Source: Amycolatopsis sp. WAC 01376 (GTDB lineage: Bacteria > Actinomycetota > Actinomycetes > Mycobacteriales > Pseudonocardiaceae). Taken from it: a stretch of 64,000 bases of DNA. The DNA lies in assembly GCF_003947415.1 (NCBI RefSeq), contig NZ_QHKL01000001.1:1674001-1738000 (forward strand), written 5' to 3'. How positions within the stretch are numbered: position 1 is the first letter of the stretch; every line of letters starts with the position of its first letter. A model generated the notes under the pieces. That model was not told where the DNA came from. It ran no database searches and was given only the letters and a program-made list of their open reading frames with translations. Position numbers and translations under genes: made by a program. Of this stretch, positions 1 to 10,374 are shown one piece after another.

Positions 1-74
1 AACACGTCGGGGAGCGCCCCCATCAGATCCGGGTCGAAGAAACTTCTGACCTCGTCCCAGCGAAGATCTTGCAT
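1..74 (-). CDS. N-terminal fragment of a conserved hypothetical protein
   Basis: Read on the minus strand from an ATG at 74, the sequence stays open to the window edge and begins MQDLRWDEVRSFFDPDLMGA. The acidic, tryptophan/phenylalanine-rich start looks like a real protein terminus and resembles small hypothetical proteins of actinomycetes. No domain can be assigned from 24 residues. It is followed in the same direction (upstream side) by nothing for 43 bases, then the AraC gene that ends at 118, so it could be cotranscribed with that regulator. Confidence 0.5.
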   Translation of the reverse strand, partial: MQDLRWDEVRSFFDPDLMGALPDV

Positions 75-117
75 GCGGTGATGATGCCCCACCAAAGCCG
101 CCGCTTCTTTTGTGCCA

Positions 118-924
118 TCAAGCGAGCAGCCTGCGTAATGCGGTCGGCGTGTGTCCCAGGTGTGCGCGCACGGTTCGGCACAGGTGGGCTTGGTCGGCGA
201 AGCCGAGGTCGGCGGCGAGGACGGCGAGGCTGGTGTCGCCGTTCTCCAGCCGGTCCAGCGCGCGGGCTACGCGGACCCGGTTGCGGTAATGAGTCAGCGA
301 CACTCCCAGTTCCCGGGTGAAGGCCCGGCTCAACCGGTACGGCGAGACATCCAGCAGGGCGGCGAGCGGGATCAGGCCTGCCGCGGCGGGATGGCCGTCG
401 CCGATCACGCCTCGGGCTTGGGCCACCAGCGCCTGGTCGCCGGCGCTTGCCCGGTCGACCGCCGGGATGGTCGTGGCCACGACCTGGTTGACGATCGTGG
501 CCACCAGGCCGACCAAGCCCTCGGCCGCCGCATAGCCCGTGTCGGCGGCGCGGGTGGCGGCCAGTAGCCGTCGATGGGCGAGGTCGAGCGTGCCGTCCAC
601 GTACAGCGACGAGCGCTCCAGCACTGGCGCGTCTCCGGCCAGGGTGCGCCAGAGCGCGGGTTCCAGGCTGATCGAGGTGCACCGGTCACCGCCCGCGGGA
701 TGGGAGAAGTTTTCCTCCTCGCCGGGCATCCCGAGGTAGCCGACGGTGTGGTCGAGGTCCGTGCCGACACCGCGGACCCGGCGGCGGAATCCGCCGTGGC
801 GCACGAGCACGAGCCGCACGTCTTCGCGCGGCTGCTCGACCGACCAGCCGCGATGGTCGTCCCGGCAGTCCACCGTCGCGACGGCGAACTCCGGACGGGT
901 GGCGAGATCGGCGAAGGAGAGCAC
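118..924 (-). CDS. AraC-family transcriptional regulator
   Basis: The 268-residue protein has an N-terminal sensor half (residues ~1-160, cupin-like, with a PGEEENFSHPAGGD segment) and a C-terminal double helix-turn-helix of AraC/XylS type: LAALLDVSPYRLSRAF forms the first HTH and LGFADQAHLCRTVRAHLG the second, ending in the usual PTALRR segment. The GTG at 924 is the most upstream start that keeps the sensor. It is divergent from the SRPBCC gene at 1039 across a 114-bp gap, so it may regulate that gene. The ligand is unknown. Confidence 0.85.
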   Translation of the reverse strand: MLSFADLATRPEFAVATVDCRDDHRGWSVEQPREDVRLVLVRHGGFRRRVRGVGTDLDHTVGYLGMPGEEENFSHPAGGDRCTSISLEPALWRTLAGDAPVLERSSLYVDGTLDLAHRRLLAATRAADTGYAAAEGLVGLVATIVNQVVATTIPAVDRASAGDQALVAQARGVIGDGHPAAAGLIPLAALLDVSPYRLSRAFTRELGVSLTHYRNRVRVARALDRLENGDTSLAVLAADLGFADQAHLCRTVRAHLGHTPTALRRLLA

Positions 925-1038
925 TCGCCGACGTTAGGTGAAGGGTCCGACAGTTTCCGCAAGGATCTTCAAGACCCGCGGATCGGTTCGGGGCAGGCTT
1001 GAAAGCATCCGGCAGGGAAAATAAGGGAGAGAACGGAC

Positions 1039-1455
1039 ATGGCGTCCATCAGCAAGGAAATCGTGATCGAGTCCGGTGCCGACGACGTGTGGGAGGTGAT
1101 CGGCGACTTCGCCGCGGGTCCCTCGCGGATGGCACCGGGGTTCGCGCCGGACACCAAGGCGGAGAACGACCACCGGGTCGTCACCTTCGCCGACGGCACG
1201 GTGGTCCGGGAAAGGCGGGTCACCGTCGATCACGACACACGCCGGATCGTCTACTCGGTCGTCGGCGGCAGCGTTCGACCGGAGCACGACAACGCCTCCA
1301 TGCAGGTCTTCGCCGACGGCGAGCGGCGGTGCCGGTTGGTGTGGACGCGCGACGTGCTCCCCGACGAGCTGGCCGCGCCGATGGCCGAGGCGATGTCTCG
1401 CGGTCTGGATGCCGTCAAGCGGACCCTTGACGGCGCCCACGATCAGCGGACGTGA
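1039..1455 (+). CDS. SRPBCC family protein (polyketide cyclase/START-like)
   Basis: The 138-residue protein shows the SRPBCC pattern: an N-terminal beta strand leading into the VWEVIGDFA helix region, a central run of alternating strands (RRIVYSVVGGS, RCRLVWTRDV) and a long C-terminal helix ending AVKRTLDGA. Such single-domain proteins bind small hydrophobic ligands in a helix-grip cavity; no catalytic assignment is possible. A GGGAGA ribosome-binding site lies about 9 bases before the ATG. Its 3' end overlaps the annotated start of the next ORF by 47 bases, which is one reason to doubt that start. Confidence 0.8.
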   Translation: MASISKEIVIESGADDVWEVIGDFAAGPSRMAPGFAPDTKAENDHRVVTFADGTVVRERRVTVDHDTRRIVYSVVGGSVRPEHDNASMQVFADGERRCRLVWTRDVLPDELAAPMAEAMSRGLDAVKRTLDGAHDQRT

Positions 1456-2443
1456 TCTCGGCCGGCCGGTAAGGTCGACGTCCTCAGGGGGGAGTCGGCG
1501 ATGGTCGTGGTGCGGTGGCCCGCTCGTTCTTTTGTCGTTGATCGGCGCGAATGAAGCGTGTTCCGGGCATCCGTCGTCGGCGAGCGGTTACCTGGAACAG
1601 GCGCTGGATCTTTTGGAGCAGCGGGCATTGGACCGCGGCCGGGTCGATTGGCCCAAGGTACGGACCAAGGCTCATGCGATGGCGCACGGCGCCCGAACCC
1701 CCGCGCAGACCTATCCGGCCATCAACCGGGCGATCGCCGCACTGGGCAACTCCCACACCGCCCTGATCCCGGCCGGTGCCGTTCCGGCGCCCTCTGTCGC
1801 CCGGATCGCCGTGCCCCAAGGCCGGTTGATCGAGGGGCGGTACGCGCTGCTGACCATCCCGGCGTTTCAGTCGGACGAGGCCGGCACCGTTCGTTACGTG
1901 GCGGCGGGGCGGGACGCGGTGCGCGGCCTCGACACGGCGGCACCATGTGGCTGGCTGATCGACCTCCAAGGCAATACCGGCGGCGACATGTGGCCGATGC
2001 TCACGGTCCTCGGTGACGGTCGAATCGGCGCCTTCACCGCGCCAGGCCAGGACGCGCTCCCGTGGGAGGCCCGCGGCGCCGACATCCTGCTGAGTGGACG
2101 CGTCTTGGGCACCAATCCCGATCGGCTGAACCGGACCTCACCGCCGGTGGCCGTCTTGACCGATTCCTCCACGGCCGGCTCCGGGGAGGCGGTGGCCATC
2201 GCGTTCCGGGGCCTGGACCGAGCACGCGGTTTCGGTGAGGACACGATGGGCTTCTCCACCTCCAACGAAACCCTCGTGCTGGCCGATGGTGCGTACCTGC
2301 TCATCACCACCGCGGTCATGGCCGATCGCGGGGGACAAATCTACGGGCACAAGGTCACACCGGATTCCCGCGTTTCTTCCGGCGCCGGGGGCACGATCGC
2401 CGCCGCCACCGAATGGCTTTCCCGCCGGCCCGGCTGCGACTGA
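1409..2443 (+). CDS. S41-family (C-terminal processing/tricorn-like) peptidase, start uncertain
   Basis: Residues from about 55 match S41 peptidases: an N-terminal helical bundle (YLEQALDLLEQRALDRGRVD), GNSHTALI, a central YALLTIPAF strand, DLQGNTGGD, and the nucleophile region TDSSTAGSGEAVAIAF with the catalytic serine in STAGSGE. The open frame begins at ATG 1409 inside the preceding gene, and its first ~30 residues look non-coding. A GGGGGGAG ribosome-binding site precedes an ATG at 1501 that is in a different frame and stops after 17 codons, while the 1409 frame carries a lipoprotein-like LIGANEACSG at this point. The 5' end is therefore either misplaced or frameshifted (see findings). 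Probably a secreted or lipid-anchored protease; no PDZ domain is seen. Confidence 0.7.
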   Translation: MPSSGPLTAPTISGRDLGRPVRSTSSGGSRRWSWCGGPLVLLSLIGANEACSGHPSSASGYLEQALDLLEQRALDRGRVDWPKVRTKAHAMAHGARTPAQTYPAINRAIAALGNSHTALIPAGAVPAPSVARIAVPQGRLIEGRYALLTIPAFQSDEAGTVRYVAAGRDAVRGLDTAAPCGWLIDLQGNTGGDMWPMLTVLGDGRIGAFTAPGQDALPWEARGADILLSGRVLGTNPDRLNRTSPPVAVLTDSSTAGSGEAVAIAFRGLDRARGFGEDTMGFSTSNETLVLADGAYLLITTAVMADRGGQIYGHKVTPDSRVSSGAGGTIAAATEWLSRRPGCD

Positions 2444-2518
2444 ACGCCGGCCGGATCACGGCACGTTTCGAACGATCGTTTCCCTATGACAAAGCGGATA
2501 ACGGCCGGTCGGCCGCGA

Positions 2519-2546
2519 TTGACAACTTGAAGACCGGTCGGTCTTC
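2519..2546 (+). promoter_or_regulatory. Promoter with 18-bp palindromic operator before the secreted lipase
   Basis: A consensus -35 TTGACA (2519-2524) is followed by the perfect inverted repeat GAAGACCGGTCGGTCTTC (2529-2546; 8-bp arms, GT centre), which fills the spacer and runs into the -10 region. An AGACCGGTCGGTCT core is the type bound by many TetR-family repressors. No TetR gene is adjacent, so the regulator would act in trans. The lipase start lies 75 bp downstream. Confidence 0.55.
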
Positions 2547-2620
2547 ATCTCTTGAAAGTCCGCGGTCGATCCGTTCCCCTTGGGCACCTGCCCGGTCCCG
2601 ACTCACCGTGGAGCTGCCGT

Positions 2621-3853
2621 ATGCCCGTTCCCTTTCGCCGTGGCCTGATCGCCACCGTCGCCGCGACGCTGGTCGCGGTGGCGCTCAACGCGCCGTCGGC
2701 CGTCGCCGACACGACTTCGGTCTACAGCCCGGTTTCGCCGTTGCCCGCGGGGCAGAACGGCGACGTGCTCAAGTCGCAGCCCTCGAACTACAACGGCGCG
2801 AAAGCCACCCGCGTCCAGTATCTGTCGCGGGACAACAAGAACAAGCAGGTCGCGGTCAGCGGCACGGTCCTGGTGCCGAACACCGCGTGGAGCGGGCAGG
2901 GGGAACGGCCGATCGTGGCCTACGCGCCGTTCACCTTCGGCATGGGCCCGCAGTGCGCGCCCTCGAAAACGCTGGCAGGCGAGGGCTCGCAGGACATGGT
3001 GTCCGGTTTCCAGGGCAGTTTCGTCAACGCGTTGCTCGGCGCCGGGTTCGCGGTGGCGCAGACCGACTACATCGGACCGTGGGTCGAAGGCAGTGGTGAG
3101 CATCCGTACGTGAACCGGTTGTCCGAAGCGCACACCGTGCTGGACGTGATCCGCGCGGCGCAGCGGCTGCCGGAAAGCGGTTTGCCCGCCGGCGGCCCGG
3201 TGGGCATCGCCGGTTATTCCGAGGGCGGAAGCGCCGCCGCGGCCGCGGCCGAACTCGCCGCCACCTACGCGCCCGAGCTGAACGTCAAGGGTGTCTACTC
3301 CGGCGCGCCGCCCGCCGACAAGGCCGCGCTGGCCAAATCGCTGGACGGCGGCATGTACGTCGGGTTCCTCGGCTACGCGCTGATCGGCATCAACCAGGCC
3401 TATCCCGAAGCCAGGTTGATGGATCTGGCCAACCCGGCGGGCGCGCAACTGTTCATGGAGGCCCGGCAGACCTGCACGATGGACTCGGTCTTCAAGTTCA
3501 TGGGCAAGCAGACGAGTTCGCTGACCAAGAGCGGCCAGCCGGTCTCTTCGTTCCTTTCCCAGCCGCCGTTCGACGCGATCGTCGCGGAGAACAGGATCGG
3601 GACCGTCAAGCCGGCCATGCCGATCATGGTCGAGCAGAGCCCGATGGACGACGTCATCCCCGCCGCCGTCGGCAAGCAGATGGCGAAGGACTGGTGCGGC
3701 AAGGGCGCCAACGTCCAGTGGAAGGACCTCGCGACCCTCACTCCGTTCTTCTCCCACGCCCTGGGCATGATGGCCGCTCCCGGCGACGCCACCGCGTGGC
3801 TCAAGAGCGTGTTCAACGGACAGGCGGGCAACGGGAACTGCGGCCGCTTCTGA
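2621..3853 (+). CDS. Secreted lipase, LIP family (alpha/beta hydrolase)
   Basis: The 410-residue protein starts with a typical Sec signal peptide: MPVPFRR, a hydrophobic LIATVAATLVAVAL core and an APSAVADT cleavage region. The mature part matches secretory lipases (LIP family, Pfam PF03583): the nucleophile elbow is GYSEGG (Ser at about residue 200), the oxyanion segment is in FTFGMGPQC, and the Asp/His of the triad are likely in SPMDDVIP and FFSHALG near the C terminus. The ATG at 2621 is preferred to the in-frame ATG at 2552 because it gives the signal peptide directly and has a GGAG ribosome-binding site. It should hydrolyse triacylglycerols or related esters outside the cell. It stands alone, under its own palindromic operator. 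Confidence 0.85.
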   Translation: MPVPFRRGLIATVAATLVAVALNAPSAVADTTSVYSPVSPLPAGQNGDVLKSQPSNYNGAKATRVQYLSRDNKNKQVAVSGTVLVPNTAWSGQGERPIVAYAPFTFGMGPQCAPSKTLAGEGSQDMVSGFQGSFVNALLGAGFAVAQTDYIGPWVEGSGEHPYVNRLSEAHTVLDVIRAAQRLPESGLPAGGPVGIAGYSEGGSAAAAAAELAATYAPELNVKGVYSGAPPADKAALAKSLDGGMYVGFLGYALIGINQAYPEARLMDLANPAGAQLFMEARQTCTMDSVFKFMGKQTSSLTKSGQPVSSFLSQPPFDAIVAENRIGTVKPAMPIMVEQSPMDDVIPAAVGKQMAKDWCGKGANVQWKDLATLTPFFSHALGMMAAPGDATAWLKSVFNGQAGNGNCGRF

Positions 3854-3863
3854 TCCGAAGTCC

Positions 3864-3893
3864 TTGACATGCACCCGCGCGGCTGCCTAATCT
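3864..3893 (+). promoter_or_regulatory. Strong promoter of the ArsR-AHSA1 gene
   Basis: TTGACA at 3864-3869 and TAATCT at 3888-3893 are separated by 18 bp and lie 40 bp before the ATG at 3933. This is close to the sigma-70 housekeeping consensus and unusually good for this window. Confidence 0.7.
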
Positions 3894-3917
3894 AAACAGG
3901 CAGCCGCGCGGCTGCAT
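3869..3917. promoter_or_regulatory. Autoregulatory operator: 20-bp inverted repeat around the -10 box
   Basis: Two 20-base arms (3869-3888 and 3898-3917) are reverse complements with a single mismatch, around the 9-base spacer AATCTAAAC. The arm core is CCGCGCGGCTGCCT. The left arm overlaps the -35/-10 spacer and the right arm covers the transcription start, a geometry expected for repression by the dimeric ArsR-type protein encoded immediately downstream. Confidence 0.65.
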
Positions 3918-3932
3918 ATCAGGGAGAGCGGC

Positions 3933-4724
3933 ATGGACGAGGTCTTCAAGGCGCTGGCGGACGCCAGCCGTCGCCGGCTGCTCGACGACCTGAACGCGCG
4001 CAACGGGCAGACCCTGCGCGAGCTGTGCGCGGGACTGGACATGGCGCGGCAGTCGGTCAGCAAGCATCTGGCCGTGCTGGAAGCGGCCAACCTGGTGACC
4101 ACGGTCCGCCGCGGCCGCGAGAAGTTGCACTACGTGAACGCGGAGCCGATCAACGCGATCGCCGAACGCTGGATCGACCGGTACCACCAGGGGCGGGTCG
4201 ACGCGCTCGCCGACCTCAAGAAGGCATTGGAGCAGCAACCCATGAGCACCGACGAATTCGTGTACACCAGCTACATCAAGACGACGCCGGAGCGGCTTTG
4301 GCAGGCGCTCACCGATCCGGCCTTCACCAAGCAGTACTGGGGCTGTGAGTTCACTTCGGACTGGAAGCCCGGGTCGACGATGGCCTGGGACCAGCTCGGC
4401 GTGAAGCTGGAAGACCCCGAACAGGTCATCCTCGAATCCGACCCGTACCGGCGGCTGTCCTACACGTGGCACACCTTCACCCCGGAGTTCGCCAAGTCGG
4501 TCGGCCTCGACGACGACGTGTCGGCGAAACTCCAGGCCGAGTCGCGGTCGAAGGTCACGTTCGACCTCGAACCCGTCGGCGACACGGTGAAGCTGACCGT
4601 CGTGCACGACGGTTTCGACCAGGGCAGCACCGCGCTGGAGATGGTCAAGGGCGGCTGGCCGTCGATCCTGTCGAGCCTCAAGACGCTGCTCGAGACCGGT
4701 GAGCCGCTGCCCGAACCCGCGTAA
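3933..4724 (+). CDS. ArsR/SmtB-type HTH fused to an AHSA1 (SRPBCC) domain
   Basis: The 263-residue protein has two parts. Residues 1-105 are a winged HTH of ArsR type (MDEVFKALADASRRRLLDDL, then LDMARQSVSKHLAVLEAANL as recognition helices and REKLHYVN as wing). Residues ~110-263 are an AHSA1/SRPBCC domain (YTSYIKTTPERLWQALTDP, WKPGSTMAWD, WPSILSSLKTLLETG). I see no cysteine/histidine metal site typical of SmtB, so the AHSA1 half probably senses a small ligand. In many genomes these are two adjacent genes; here they are one. It sits behind a strong promoter overlapped by a long inverted repeat, so autorepression is likely. Confidence 0.85.
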   Translation: MDEVFKALADASRRRLLDDLNARNGQTLRELCAGLDMARQSVSKHLAVLEAANLVTTVRRGREKLHYVNAEPINAIAERWIDRYHQGRVDALADLKKALEQQPMSTDEFVYTSYIKTTPERLWQALTDPAFTKQYWGCEFTSDWKPGSTMAWDQLGVKLEDPEQVILESDPYRRLSYTWHTFTPEFAKSVGLDDDVSAKLQAESRSKVTFDLEPVGDTVKLTVVHDGFDQGSTALEMVKGGWPSILSSLKTLLETGEPLPEPA

Positions 4725-4756
4725 CCCGTTCGACGGAACCGCCGTGATCGGGCACG

Positions 4757-5536
4757 ATGCGCACCGTGCCCCTGGAGATCGCCTGCGACGAGTCCGGGTC
4801 CGAGGGTGAGAAGCTGATCGGCGGGCAGACCGACGTCTTCGCGCACGCCGGGGTCCGGCTGAGTCCCGAAGAGGCCGCGGACTGCCTGGCCGAACTGCGG
4901 CGCAGGATCCGCTCGCCCGCGCTCGAGTACAAGGCCAACCACCTCCTCCGCACGAAGCACCGGCGGGTCCTCGAATGGTTCCTCGGCCCGCGCGGCCCGG
5001 TCCACGGGCGTGCGCACGTGTACCTCGTGGACAAGAAACTGCTGCTGGCGAACGAACTCCGCGCACTCGCCGGCCCGGAGGTCCGGCCGGACGACGAACT
5101 CCTCGCCGCGTTCAACGACGTGCTGCGGACCAGGAACCGCCGGGATCCGGCGACGGGGTCGTTCTTCGCGATGGTCGGGGACACCGCGGAACTGCGGGCG
5201 AAGGTCGCCGAGGCGCGTGACGCCAAGTCCCTCGATCCGCTGGTGCCCGCGATCCTCCGCGCCGTCGAGTACTGGAGCGCGGGCGGGGAGCGGGTCTTCC
5301 TCGTCCACGACGAACAACCGTCGCTCAAGGGTGAACGGCTCGCCCGGATCGAGTCGACCCCGGGTTCGGCCGGGGTGCGGTTCGTGGATTCGCGGACCGA
5401 TCCGCGGGTGCAGGCCGCCGATTTCCTGGTCGGCGTCGCCCGCCGGATCGCCGAGGACGAATTGAACGGGAACGGTGACCGGGTATTGAGCGGATTGCTC
5501 GCGCCGTATGTCGATTCGGCGTCCATCTGGGACTGA
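4757..5536 (+). CDS. DUF3800 family protein (RNase H-like fold)
   Basis: The 259-residue protein has the two DUF3800 signature regions: an N-terminal acidic CDESGSEGE strand (residues ~10-18) and a C-terminal RFVDSRTDPRVQAADFLVGV block, with an ALEYKANHLL segment between them. The family is predicted to adopt an RNase H-like fold, with the conserved DES and D..Q.AD acidic residues as a metal site; biological function is not established, although family members are found in defence and mobile contexts. It starts 32 bp after the ArsR-AHSA1 gene and could be cotranscribed with it. No other defence gene is adjacent. Confidence 0.75.
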   Translation: MRTVPLEIACDESGSEGEKLIGGQTDVFAHAGVRLSPEEAADCLAELRRRIRSPALEYKANHLLRTKHRRVLEWFLGPRGPVHGRAHVYLVDKKLLLANELRALAGPEVRPDDELLAAFNDVLRTRNRRDPATGSFFAMVGDTAELRAKVAEARDAKSLDPLVPAILRAVEYWSAGGERVFLVHDEQPSLKGERLARIESTPGSAGVRFVDSRTDPRVQAADFLVGVARRIAEDELNGNGDRVLSGLLAPYVDSASIWD

Positions 5537-7834
<2,298 letters not shown>

Positions 7835-7934
7835 GAGGTCCGGCTTCGGCTGATCGCGGGACCTTGGCGACGTGCGCTTCTGGCCCCGGTAGCCCCACCA
7901 GTGACAACGATGGCGCGCGAGGGTCTTCCCCAGG

Positions 7935-7987
7935 TACATGAAGGACTCCTTCCTGTACCTGGGCGCAAGGATGGGGTCCTTCATGTA
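7935..7987. repeat. Inverted repeat of the GAAGG/CCTTC family
   Basis: TACATGAAGGAC (7935-7946) and GTCCTTCATGTA (7976-7987) form a perfect 12-bp inverted repeat, followed by a further GGAGGCCTTCACG. The right half closely matches the reverse complement of 55541-55578, so this is a dispersed element, located in the 428-bp gap after the geosmin synthase gene. The neighbouring CGGCTGATCGCGGGA (about 7848-7862) also recurs near 55511. Confidence 0.6.
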
Positions 7988-8091
7988 CTGCGGGAAGGAG
8001 GCCTTCACGCGCTGTCGCTGTAGTGCCGAGGCTCAAGGTGGCGCTCCTGCCCGTCCGCAGCCTCGGCACGGGCCGAGCTCAGCCCGGCATG

Positions 8092-8142
8092 CCGTGAGGG
8101 GCTCCTTCCCTACCCTCAGAGTAGGGAAGGAGCCCCTCACGG
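8092..8142. terminator. 22-bp perfect hairpin between convergent genes
   Basis: Arms 8092-8113 and 8121-8142 are perfect reverse complements with a 7-base loop CCTCAGA; the stem includes GGGGCTCCTTCCCTAC. It lies between the convergent geosmin synthase and GH64 genes and could terminate transcription from both sides. There is no U tract. The rest of 7835-8262 holds only the repeats described and a GCCACTCACGACCCC copy at 8206-8220. Confidence 0.6.
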
Positions 8143-8262
8143 ACCTGCGATCCCGGCCCGCCACCCGCCGTAGGTACCTAAACACGGGTTCGCTCTACCC
8201 GAATCGCCACTCACGACCCCATTGCGAAACCGCGCGAACTACCCAAACCGGGCGCGTTCAGT

Positions 8263-9450
8263 TCAGAACGCGGTCAGGATGATCCGCGCGGTACGCGGGT
8301 CGCCGTCGTGCACCAGCGACTCGAAGTGCCCGACGTCGTCGAAGGCGAATCCGTACGCCTTCCCGTCGACCATCTGCTCGTGCACGATCCGCGAGTAGTG
8401 GTCGGTCACGGGCTGCTTGTAGAACTGGCCCGCGTCGTAGGTCGGCTGCGTGTGCAGGGAGCCGAGGGTCGAGCGGTGCAGTGCCGCGCACAGTGTCCGC
8501 GCGATCGGGCCGACGACCTGGTCGTTCGGCGCGTGCAGCCGTCCGTCGCAGTTGAAGACGTCGCGGGTGCTCGGTTTGCTGAACGACGCCACCGTCGCGC
8601 CCGAGGTGTCGGTGAAGCGCAGGACGTCGTCCCCGCCGGTCCGGCCGGTGAACTTCTTGCCGGGTTCGGCCTCGAACGGGACCACGGTCAGCGGGGTCGA
8701 TTTGTAGGTGTTCCAGGCGCTCGTGACGTATCCGTCGAGGTAGTTCGCGCCGAATTTGCCGGTGTCGAGCCCCTTGCCCGGCGCGAGGACCCGCAGCCGG
8801 TTGTACACCAGGTTCGAGAAACCGGACTGTCCTTGGACGGCGTTGAAGATGGCCTCGCGGCCGCCCGCCTTGAGGCGTCCGGCCTCCTTGTTCGTGCCTG
8901 CCCCGTTGGTGAGTCCGACGGCGTGCGGCACGCTGAACATGTCGACCTGCGAGCTGTTGATGAACAGCCCGCCGTTGTCGTAGGTGAATTCGCTCCAGTC
9001 GAACAGGATGTCGCGGTTCGGGTCGCCGTCGGCCCACGGCGCCGGCTGTACCAGCCCGTCCGGGGTCAGGAAGAACTTGATCTTCTGCCCGAACGACATG
9101 TAGACGCGGCCCGAGAGCATCCGCGGGATCCGCAGCGTGGTCGAGCCGCCGTTGCCGGGGCCCGCGATCGCGACGTCCGGCGCGGGGCTCGGCGGATTCG
9201 CCCCGGCCGGCCACGGGGTGAAGGCGCCGGCGGCGTTGACGTAGCCGAGTTTGCCGGTGTTGAGGTTCGTGCCGAGCACGTAGAGGTGAACCGCGTCGGA
9301 GCGGTTCGAATTGTTGGTGACGGTCAACGGCAGCGGATCGGGGCCCGCGGCGGCCGCGGTGGGCGCCGAAAGCGCCGAAACCCCGGTGACCAGGGGCAGG
9401 GCGACCGCCAACGCGGTCAAGACGCGCCGGATCTTCTTGCGGATGCGCAC
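8263..9450 (-). CDS. Secreted glycoside hydrolase family 64 beta-1,3-glucanase
   Basis: The 395-residue protein begins with a twin-basic signal peptide (MRIRKKIRRVLTALAVALPL...TAAAAGPD) and continues with a GH64 domain: PLTVTNNSNRSDAVHLYVLG, RVYMSFGQKIKFF, ILFDWSEFTYDNGGLFINSSQVDMFSVP and the C-terminal FAFDDVGHFESLVHDGDPR. GH64 enzymes are laminaripentaose-producing endo-beta-1,3-glucanases that attack fungal and plant callose-type walls. The GTG start at 9450 has a GAGGAG ribosome-binding site. The conserved acidic residues sit in the DWSEF and TYDNGG regions. It is divergent from the ECF sigma gene at 9754, with about 300 bp between them in which I find no clear operator. Confidence 0.9.
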   Translation of the reverse strand: MRIRKKIRRVLTALAVALPLVTGVSALSAPTAAAAGPDPLPLTVTNNSNRSDAVHLYVLGTNLNTGKLGYVNAAGAFTPWPAGANPPSPAPDVAIAGPGNGGSTTLRIPRMLSGRVYMSFGQKIKFFLTPDGLVQPAPWADGDPNRDILFDWSEFTYDNGGLFINSSQVDMFSVPHAVGLTNGAGTNKEAGRLKAGGREAIFNAVQGQSGFSNLVYNRLRVLAPGKGLDTGKFGANYLDGYVTSAWNTYKSTPLTVVPFEAEPGKKFTGRTGGDDVLRFTDTSGATVASFSKPSTRDVFNCDGRLHAPNDQVVGPIARTLCAALHRSTLGSLHTQPTYDAGQFYKQPVTDHYSRIVHEQMVDGKAYGFAFDDVGHFESLVHDGDPRTARIILTAF

Positions 9451-9753
9451 AGTTCACTCCTCGGCGGAATCCCGCCGCGGAACGCGAACGTGCCGCGGCG
9501 GTGCTTGCGGATGTCGGCCGGGGGCGCGTTCCCGGCCTGGGTGTGACCTTGGCGAGGCGTCTCAGCACGGGAAGTTACGGCGCCGGGCCGGGAGTTGTCC
9601 AGACCACTGGTGGGAATCTGTCCGGTTTCGCGCAGAGGTGGACAAAGGGTCGCGGACCTTCGTCGATTGAGGTGGCCGGTCCTCTCGACTACCGTTGTCC
9701 GCGTTCCGTCCTGGACCTCGGCGGCCGGGTTTTCTCATCCGTGGGAGCGGGAC

Positions 9754-10374
9754 ATGAACGACGATTTTCCGATGCGAGGAACCGGCGGCGGTGAGACGTG
9801 GATTTCCCCCGCCTGCTGGGACGGCCTCGCCAGGGCGGCGGCGGACGGCGGGCCGCACGCGATGGACGACCTCATGGCCGCAGTCAACGCGTGGGCGCGG
9901 AAGTACGCCGAGATCCGCCTCGGCGGCCGTGACCTGACCTATCTCGAACCGGCCGACGTGGCGCAGGAGATCTGCCTCGCGGTCTTCGTCGCGGTTCCCG
10001 GGCACGGCCTGCGCGGCGGCTCCTTCCTGTTCCTCCTGCGCGCCATCGCGGCGAACAAGGTCGCCGACGCGTTCCGGAAGGCGTCGCGGAGCAAACAGGT
10101 GCTGACCGGTGAACTCCCCGAACGTCCGGCGGTGGCCGCCGACGAACCGGAGCAGCGTGCCCTGCGGACCGACCTCGGCGTCCGGCTCGGCAGGCTCATG
10201 CGGATACTGCCCGTCTCCCACCGGGAAGTGCTGGGGATGCGGGTGATCGGTGAACTGACGTCGAACGAGACCGCCGCGGCGCTCGGTACGACGTCGTCAC
10301 GCGTGCGGGTGACCAAACATCGGGCGATCAGCAGGCTGCGCGCCTGCGCTCAGCGCCGGGACGCCTTGAGCTGA
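9754..10374 (+). CDS. ECF-type RNA polymerase sigma factor (SigD-like)
   Basis: The 206-residue protein has sigma region 2 (ARKYAEIRLGGRDLTYLEPADVAQEICLAVF...FLLRAIAANKVADAFRK) and region 4 (LMRILPVSHREVLGMRVIGELTSNETAAALGTTSSRVRVTKHRAISRLR), joined by a short linker. The overall form resembles mycobacterial/streptomycete SigD-type ECF factors. ATG 9754 follows a GGGAGCGG ribosome-binding site; the longer open frame from 9595 has no coding character. No anti-sigma gene is adjacent, and the next genes are GAF-ANTAR regulators. Confidence 0.85.
   Translation: MNDDFPMRGTGGGETWISPACWDGLARAAADGGPHAMDDLMAAVNAWARKYAEIRLGGRDLTYLEPADVAQEICLAVFVAVPGHGLRGGSFLFLLRAIAANKVADAFRKASRSKQVLTGELPERPAVAADEPEQRALRTDLGVRLGRLMRILPVSHREVLGMRVIGELTSNETAAALGTTSSRVRVTKHRAISRLRACAQRRDALS

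Noticed and set aside
2603..3874. 423-codon minus-strand open frame opposite the lipase
   Set aside because: Histidine/arginine-rich shadow; the plus frame has signal peptide and GxSxG.
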